Shown here: positions 57,713 to 64,000 of the stretch, one piece after another
Layout: each line of letters opens with the position of its first letter
How positions within the stretch are numbered: the first letter of the stretch is position 1
Assembly: GCA_022560025.1 (NCBI GenBank)
Contig: JAFISE010000119.1
Span: 31,513-95,512 of the forward strand
DNA: 64,000 nt
Source of the DNA: Stagonosporopsis chrysanthemi
Lineage: Eukaryota > Ascomycota > Dothideomycetes > Pleosporales > Didymellaceae
Direction of reading: 5' to 3'
Notes under the pieces: model-generated
Databases searched by the model: none
What the model saw: only the letters and a program-made list of their open reading frames with translations
Told to the model about the DNA's origin: nothing
Translations under genes and position numbers: made by a program

Positions 57713-58466
57713 GTTGCCCAGTCGCAAGGGGATGTCAATAGCTGTTCAGACGCTTGAGAATGCTGATGGATGAACGAAACCAGTCTCATTCATGTTGCGG
57801 AACAGCAGTGGTATACTTATCATCTTACCTGCATGGTGGCTTGCGGCTGAGCGAGGCTCGGCCCTTCAGCTCCAACACCTCTGGCCAACCCACGTTCGAT
57901 TGGCATCGTGCCAGCTTGTCTATTGGCCCAGCTGCAAATTTAAGCGATGCCAAATCGCATTATCATGAGTGAAGTCTACAGACTGTGCAGCGCTATCTGC
58001 AAGGCAAGAGGCATGTGCTGGGTGACTAATCGGCGATCAGGCTAAGGGGGCTAAAAAGCATTGCGCGCGCAAAGAACATTTAAATGATAGTATTGAGAGA
58101 GAGAAATCATATATCTTATGACCCCGCTATGCATCGTACACATGTATCTATAAAAATCGTAAGGGTAGGTCGAATGAACAATCCATTCCAGTCTGAGCAA
58201 AGAGATGCCTGGGTATACCGTATGCTAGATGCGATGGAACGCCTCAGAAACAGGAAAAAGAGGAGAGAAAAAAAAGGGGGGAAATAGAAGAAGACGACGA
58301 AAAAAAAGGTGTAAAGGAAAAAGAAGAAAAAGGTGTGAAAGAAGACGAGTGAAGGAATCACACAACGCAACGCCTATACAGCATCGCCGGCCGTAGGTAA
58401 GAGACTCGTAAATCGCTCCGTACCACCACCCGCTCCAATTCCCCCAGAACGCCATACAAAGCACTT
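57713..58466. other. Intergenic, 0.75 kb, with purine tract
   Basis: Promoter of the DUF3433 gene and 3' end of the next minus-strand gene. A purine-rich tract of A and G runs through about 58247-58356 and includes runs of eight A's. No gene is supported. Confidence 0.55.
58247..58356. repeat. Purine-rich low-complexity tract
   Basis: About 110 bases that are almost only A and G, with imperfect GAAA, GAAGA and AAGAAA units and two runs of eight A's. It lies downstream of the gene at 58467-59387, where it would be a pyrimidine tract in the transcript's 3' region. Confidence 0.8.
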
Positions 58467-59387
58467 TTAGTTGGAGATGACCTCCCTCCCAGCAACCGAG
58501 CGTCCACGCTCAATCTGCTCGACTGCCGCCTTCGAGTCGGCTTGCGACTTGCCCGCAGCAGCTATTAGCGCCTCGCGGTGATCGCGGGCCATCTGTCGCA
58601 TGGCAGCCTTGTCCTTCTCGTACTCGATGCTGCCATTGCGCCTCGGACTGGTACGGCGCGAAGCAGGCTGAGATTGCGTTGCAGACGTTGTGCGTGAAGC
58701 CAGACGGATGCTGTTGGGACGTGTGCTGGGGACGCTGGGGCCGTCTCTGTTGCTGCTGGTCTGGGAAGGGGGGAAGAACTCTGTACTGCGCGAGTCCTGG
58801 CTGCGGCTGTCTGCGTCGCGATCGAAGGAGGGATTGCGCGAGTTGCTGTGCGAGCCGGCGAACTTGGGGTCGTCGCCCTTCAGCATCGTTCGGAATTGGC
58901 CTGTGCGCTGGCTGATGCACCACAGCTTGTAGGGACCGGGGATGAATGTACCCTCCTGGTCCCAGCACTGGACCCACGCCACGCCGTCATCGAGACGGAA
59001 GAAGCCAACTTCCACAGTTTTGCCCTTCTCGGTCTGTATGGCGCCGTACTTCTTGCGAGCCTTGTAGTCATCCTCCAACAAGTAGCGCTTCAGAACACGT
59101 GACCAGTGGGCAGAGATTGGACGAGCGAGCCTTTCGTACTCCTTCGGTGGATCCCGGGCTGCTTGTACTGGTCCTCCTTCGGCGGATGTCTCCGGAAGAT
59201 CATGCGCGGCATCCTTCAATTTCGCGATCAGATACCAGCCTCGACCCGGAATGTACTCATAGAGTCCTGGCTTTGGCTCCGACCAGTGTTCAGTCTTCCT
59301 GATGGAACGTTCCTGCGTTTTGTTGTCCCGGAACCATTTGTGAGGAGAGAACAGCTTCTGTGTAGCCAGGAACAAGTTCGGCGACAT
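58467..59387 (-). CDS. Unrecognised protein with Ser/Arg-rich tail
   Basis: ATG 59387 gives 306 residues. The open frame extends upstream to 59522, but without an ATG. The N-terminal 180 residues look globular: SPHKWFRDNKTQERSI, a Pro/Gly-rich turn (EPKPGLYEYIPGRGWYLIAK), a Trp-rich part VAWVQCWDQEGTFIPGPYKLW. The remainder is Ser/Arg/Pro-rich and ends in a charged helix. No TM segment or signal peptide. I cannot name the family, but the coding signal is good: no stop over 920 nt, consistent amino-acid composition and no better antisense frame. The Arg/Ser tail suggests phosphorylation or protein interaction. Function unknown. Confidence 0.65.
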   Translation of the reverse strand: MSPNLFLATQKLFSPHKWFRDNKTQERSIRKTEHWSEPKPGLYEYIPGRGWYLIAKLKDAAHDLPETSAEGGPVQAARDPPKEYERLARPISAHWSRVLKRYLLEDDYKARKKYGAIQTEKGKTVEVGFFRLDDGVAWVQCWDQEGTFIPGPYKLWCISQRTGQFRTMLKGDDPKFAGSHSNSRNPSFDRDADSRSQDSRSTEFFPPSQTSSNRDGPSVPSTRPNSIRLASRTTSATQSQPASRRTSPRRNGSIEYEKDKAAMRQMARDHREALIAAAGKSQADSKAAVEQIERGRSVAGREVISN

Positions 59388-60550
59388 CGTGAGGGTGGAA
59401 GAAGTGGATGTGATGGACTTTGACGACTTTTCGACCAACACGCGGGCTCTAGGTGGAGTTGTATGTGGAGAAGGGTGGCGCGCTTGATCCGAATTTGAGA
59501 TGCTGTTGCTGCGGCTGCACAAGTGCGTGTGATGTCCGATTGCAGTAATTTTTGGACCAGACCTGAGTAATCTGACAAGGGAGGCGTAATCTCTTGGTCC
59601 AGCGCTGGATCACCCGGATGGCGAATTCGTGTTCTAAGTGGCCGAGGGTCGCCGATCCGTTGCGTGCAAAGCACAAGAGCTGTCCGGGAAACGGCTGAGC
59701 GAGCCTTTTTCAACGCTGTTCACCGACAGAGTCGAAAAAGGGATCTCGAGAAAAGGCGTTGCAGGTGTCAAGCTATTTAATGGACGGGAGCTAAAATAGT
59801 GCTGGCTTGTGAAAGATTTTCCCAGCAGGAAAGGAAATTTCCAGGGTGCTCCGACCGGTCCAGGGAACGGAGTAGTGCAGACTGTGGGTCGAGGGTGGTG
59901 GAATCCGACAATCCGAGTCGATGCAGGTAGGCGATTCGTGTGGATATCAAGCTTACTTTGAGTCTCGCGGTGTGTTGTAGGTGAGCCCTGTCACGCTGCT
60001 CACAACCTGTCATCGCACGTTGCGTGATCAGCTTATCTCGCCCCGGTTTTTCCCACCTCTTGCCCTCACACCCGCCAAACGTCGTTCTCGTTGCCAGCAA
60101 ACGCGTGCCTGCCTCACAACATCCCACATCCTGGCCAATCAGGACGCTCCCAGCGGCCACGGGAGGTCGTCTTGCAAGATAAGCCGGTTGACGTGGGACA
60201 GTGATAAGGTAGGTGCCTGTGAGTGAAACTGCAGCAACGTCGTGACAGGCACAGTTCCAAGCATGGCGGTGTGAGGGCAGGCGGAGCAGCCAAGTCGCGA
60301 GTAGATGCGGGTGTTGAAGGGGTGGTGGAGCTGTGCCTGACTAGTTGGCTGTTAGCAGGGCGGGTGCATCGCAAGCGCTTCCGTAAGCGAGTCTCACACG
60401 AGAGGCTCCGCTCCACTTCCCAGTCCTGTGGAGGTCTTCATCGAGCTATGTTCTAGAAACATCACAACAAACCTTACGAAAAGCGCTCGGCTTCTGCCTC
60501 GCACTGCACTGGCTCGATCGATTGCCCTCCTCACACTGACTTTGACACCT

Positions 60551-60575
60551 CCCATCCCATCCCATCCCATCCCAT
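60551..60575. repeat. (CCCAT)5 microsatellite
   Basis: Five exact copies of CCCAT in tandem, outside any gene. Confidence 0.95.
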
Positions 60576-61400
60576 CCACGCACTCACACACGCAATCACC
60601 ACTCGCCAACCCTCCACAGCCACCCTCAGCATCGCTCAGCACTCTCGTATCCGCGAGTTCCGGCCTGGTTGTCCTGTGTCGACACGACATCGACGCTCAG
60701 ACAGCGTCAGTGCACACGTTTCACGGACGGGCAGAGCAGCCGGGGCCGGAGCCGCGGCGGCTTTACTCGCACGGTGTAATGTGCGTGCGAGTCGAGCATT
60801 GCAGAGACCTGGTTGGGATGTGTAGTCGGCGGTCGATGGTGTGTGAAGGTAGGTCTAGCGAAGAAAGATGGTGCCGATTTGGCTGCTAGATTGAGTGAGT
60901 GTCTGTCGAGTACACGTAGCCTTCGCAACGTGGAAAGCGAAATGATGAACTTAGAGCGCTGGTCACTGTACGCATACTCGCAACCCCTCTTGCAAGCCTC
61001 GCGCTCGTTTTAGCATTTCTATCGCATTGTAGCCATCGGATTTGCCCACCCCTTCACCAGACAGACAGACATACAGGTCACGTGACCTAACCTCACTTAT
61101 ATTCATACACAGCAGACCCTCCACTCTGACGGCAGTCAGCGTCTGTCCTGGCAGCTATCAACCCAGTGCCCTTATTCAGGTAGACTGACAGCAACTCCAC
61201 GCCGCACCACATCACGGCACGGAACCCAACGTTTCCGATAATCAACCAACATTGAAGAAAGCCATCATTCTTGACTTTTCTCCAGGAAATGATGTCGGTT
61301 TTATATCTGCCCAGAGCCTGATTGATGCTCGCAATCAGCTCGGCACGTACGCCGTCCCAGATACAGTCCGACCAGCATTCCTGCCTCATCTACAGACTAT

Positions 61401-61418
61401 ACACACACACACACACAC
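61401..61418. repeat. (AC)9 microsatellite
   Basis: Nine AC dinucleotides in tandem. A shorter ACC trinucleotide run lies 130 bases downstream, near 61540-61560. Confidence 0.9.
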
Positions 61419-62002
61419 CAGTCATCAACCCGCTACATTAGGGCACCATGATATAATCAAACCCCATAGTACCCGTACACAAGACAACAAACAACAGTCC
61501 AATAGCACTTACAAAGCCGTCCTTCGCACTAACACCAAAACCACCACCACCACCACACCAGCCCTGCTCAAAACCCCGACTAGAATTCAGTGAGCCCGAG
61601 CAGCTGCTCGACAGGTGCACCCTGTCGCTTAACAACTAAAACATGCCATCTACTGAACCCCGCAACATTCTCATTCTCATCCTCATCCCCGTTCCCGTTC
61701 TCGTTTCAACCCCACCCAGACCACAAACCACCCCAGCGCAAACGACCGTGGTAGGTATTACGTGCCGGCCAGAGGGCGGGGTACCTGCGTGCGGTGGAGC
61801 CGCGGTATACGCGTGTAAGTGTATATGTATATATGTGCGTGTGCGTGTGTATGTACGCAAAGGTCAGACGGCGGAAGAGCAACGGTACAGCCTGGCTTGG
61901 CGCAGCAGACCTCTCCGAAGGGGGCGTTTGTGTGGAGTTGGAGTTAGAGTTGATGTTGGTTGGTTGTGTCGTGTGGGGTGGGGGTGGGGTACGGTGGGGT
62001 GT

Positions 62003-62027
62003 GGTATGGTATGGTATGGTATGGTAT
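62003..62027. repeat. (GGTAT)5 microsatellite
   Basis: Five exact copies of GGTAT in tandem. An imperfect AGCAA/AGCAAC repeat follows immediately at about 62034-62066. Confidence 0.95.
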
Positions 62028-62672
62028 GAATTGTAGCAACAGCAAGCAATAGCAAGCAACAGCAGGAGATGGGATGGGGGTGAGTTGGGTTAGGTTGGAT
62101 GGAAATATGAGTATGGGTACATGCGGTGGAATGGTGGAGGGTTGTGTGAAGGGGATGGGCGTGTGAGGGGCGATGGAGCATTGCGTGGCGTTGGGATGGA
62201 GAAACGACGCAAGAAGGGGAGGGGGGAATCGAGTTGGGTGAAGGCCATCCCCTCAACCTGTCCATCGTGCAACGGGGCGAAAAAAAGGTGCATGCATGAC
62301 ACCCTATCCACGCTGATCGATCTCGCAAATCAGAAATCATATGCCAAGTAGCGACTCACATCGCCGGCGTTTGCATCACGTCCCCAAGACCAAACAAGAG
62401 TGGCTCATTTGATATCATTTTTCCGTTTCCTTTCGCCCAGCGTCCCTCATCAGCGGGGGGGCCCACTTGTAGCCCATCTCGCTCTCGCAACCCCCATCTC
62501 ACGCTCGCAACACGTCAGGTCGGGGGTGTAAAGGGGGAGGAGCTACGCCACAAAACCACGTTTTGGAAAAGAACCTTCCCATTGGAGATCGTAACTAATC
62601 AGAGAGACGCCTTGTATGCCCCCAAGTGAAAATTTCCCCACATACACACGCGCGCGCACCGGTGGTAGTTGT

Positions 62673-63345
62673 CTACGACTCGGTCTTGACGCGGGCCTTG
62701 TCGTTGGTGACCTTGACGCCGATCTGCTTGGCGCGGGCGATGATGTCGATGCGCTTGCGGGCGGAAACGGCGTGGGCGATCTCGGCGGCGAAGGTGGTGT
62801 TGTGCATGAGGAGGAGGTCGACATCGTTGACTGTGGGGGTGCGTTAGTGGGGAGTCCGAGGGAGGAGAGGACAGGGCTGCACGGTCGTACCGTTGTTGAC
62901 AACGAAGGCCTTGTGGCCGGAGGGCATCAGGTGGCGGGTCTTCTTGTTGGATCCGTAACCGATCTGTCGCATTGTCAGCTCCAGGCTCCCAATTTCAACC
63001 AAGTCCACCGCGGCGTCATCCGTTCCAGTCGTGCGGTCCAGGAAGCGAGCGTGTGGTGTAGGTAGTCCGTACCTTGGGCATAGCAGCCTGGCCCTTGAAC
63101 CGCCTGCGGACGCGGTTGTCAATACCCTTGGGCTTGCGCCACGAGGGGTCAACGCCTGTTCCAAGTCAACGTCTGTTCCTGATCCTCCTAGTCCTGGGAT
63201 ATCGTACGCATAAAGCGGTCGCTCTGGTGGCGGTTGAAGCGCTTGGTGTCTGTCCATTGCGTCAGTCTGCGAAATTTGCGGTCGGGTTTCGAGGGTGCAG
63301 CATACGCTTCTTGACGATCGCGACATGCTTCTTAGCGGCGGCCAT
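62673..63345 (-). CDS. RPL32: 60S ribosomal protein eL32
   Basis: Five exons: 63345-63306, 63249-63208, 63155-63073, 62963-62891 and 62830-62673, giving 131 residues, the normal length. Family sequence is clear: KKHTKRFNRHQSDRFMR, VDPSWRKPKGIDNRVRR, YGSNKKTRHLMPSGHKAF, VDLLLMHNTTFAAEIAH and a basic end finishing VKTES. eL32 is a structural protein of the large ribosomal subunit. The four introns of 56, 52, 109 and 60 nt are all GT-AG. The start MAAAKKHVAIVKK is short and lacks alternatives. Identity is certain. Confidence 0.96.
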
Positions 63346-63902
63346 CTTGTTCAGTCAGTATGCGAGCGGTAATTCGACGTGTACAGGCGACGTACTTTGT
63401 GTGCTGTTGGTTAGTCTGAGACGGTCGGAATCGTAGATGCAAATTGTGCGGTCTCGAAAAGCGTCGTGGGCGGCCAACCTTGGCGACGCTAGTGCAATAA
63501 GCGAGAACTTCGCAGGCGCGACCCCAACACCACCACTCGCCGAGAACATCGAGATGAGTACACGCACGAATACTGGGATGGCCGGGATTTCGGTTTGCAA
63601 AGTCTGTTTGCAGCAGGCCAAGGACAGTGAATCGCTTTTCTGACTACGATTTACGACCCTGCACGTCTACCGGACATGACCTTCTACGTGACTCAAGACG
63701 AAATGCTCAGTCTGCGCATTCCACTTGCAACATTTTAGAGAGCGAGTACGACACCACAAGATCACTGCATATCGCAGTCAACATGTCGATCAAGCTGCAT
63801 AGATGTTCACTTGTATTCCGAGCCTTGCGACGTACTGTCGAGCTACTCTATGTATTTGCTAAGATGTCTCCAATGTAGACGTGCAACGCCGTTGGGATAC
63901 GC
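63346..63902. other. Upstream region of eL32, no other gene
   Basis: It should carry the eL32 promoter. Two plus-strand frames (63437-63643 and 63627-63878) are short and without features. Confidence 0.5.
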
Positions 63903-63927
63903 GGGGGGGGGGGGGGGGGGGGGGGGG
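63903..63927. repeat. 25-base G homopolymer
   Basis: Exactly 25 consecutive G's. The following 73 bases, to the end of the window, are G/C-run-rich and look unreliable. A run like this is a typical read-end artefact, so I treat it as probable low-quality sequence at a contig end. Confidence 0.85.
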
Positions 63928-64000
63928 TGGCCCTCACAAAAACTCTCTTTTGCCGGGGGTCTGTTCGTGGGTTTCTGTCCCTGCCCCCCGGGGTTGTTCG

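Larger units (their letters stand above)
59388..62672. other. Gene-free, microsatellite-rich stretch, 3.3 kb
   Basis: No coding frame with a domain. Long frames at 60428-60889 and 61643-62029 owe their openness to simple repeats. Four or more short tandem repeats are listed separately. The right end (about 62090-62540) is G-rich and should include the 3' end of the eL32 gene. This is the least gene-dense part of the right half. Confidence 0.55.

Noticed and set aside
60428..62029. Plus-strand frames of 153 and 128 residues in the microsatellite region
   Set aside because: They are open because of simple repeats and have no protein-like composition.
1..64000. tRNA, rRNA, CRISPR or transposon content
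   Set aside because: By eye I found no tRNA-like B box in a gene-free context, no regularly spaced repeats, no terminal repeats and no transposase or reverse transcriptase motifs. A tRNA scan and repeat search would be decisive.

Overview
This is nuclear DNA of a filamentous ascomycete, probably a Pezizomycotina species and perhaps a dothideomycete. The evidence is many short GT-AG introns (about 45-75 nt), single-gene transcription units on both strands, and typical families: a CFEM/Pth11-like receptor, a Zn2Cys6 regulator, a HET-domain protein, a GtaA-type glutaminase, a DUF3433 membrane protein and a GPI-anchored Ser/Thr-rich adhesin. All exon models were built by hand from splice motifs and checked for frame continuity.

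Layout. 0-9 kb is gene-poor: a CFEM receptor (1.65-3.5 kb), a spliced coding fragment of unknown kind (5.3-5.7 kb), and a collagen-like/globular small gene (8.2-8.7 kb) apparently broken by one base in a C homopolymer. 9-19 kb holds a butanediol-dehydrogenase-like enzyme, RNA polymerase III subunit RPC53, VAC8 and a Ser/Thr kinase. 20-28 kb holds a secreted glutaminase, a two-TM protein, a PPPDE-thioredoxin-PUL fusion and an SRR1-domain protein. 28-43 kb holds a Zn2Cys6 factor, a membrane-anchored aspartic-protease-like protein with altered catalytic motifs, a 1,197-residue GPI adhesin and a small GPI protein made of two repeats. 43-54 kb is mostly housekeeping: HEM3, YPT7 (Rab7), an SLC35F-type transporter, PUS4, a Cwc23-like J protein, then a HET-domain gene. 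54-63.4 kb holds a putative zinc-binding protein of unknown function, a DUF3433 protein, an unrecognised conserved-looking protein, a microsatellite-rich gene-free stretch and ribosomal protein eL32. The window ends in a 25-base G run followed by doubtful sequence, which looks like a contig end.

The genes do not form a biosynthetic cluster or an operon-like system. VAC8 and YPT7 both act in vacuole fusion but lie 30 kb apart, which I treat as coincidence. The most unusual content is the set of surface or secretory proteins: the adhesin with micro-exons, the pseudo-protease-like receptor, and the duplicated GPI protein. No rRNA, tRNA, CRISPR array or intact transposon was seen.
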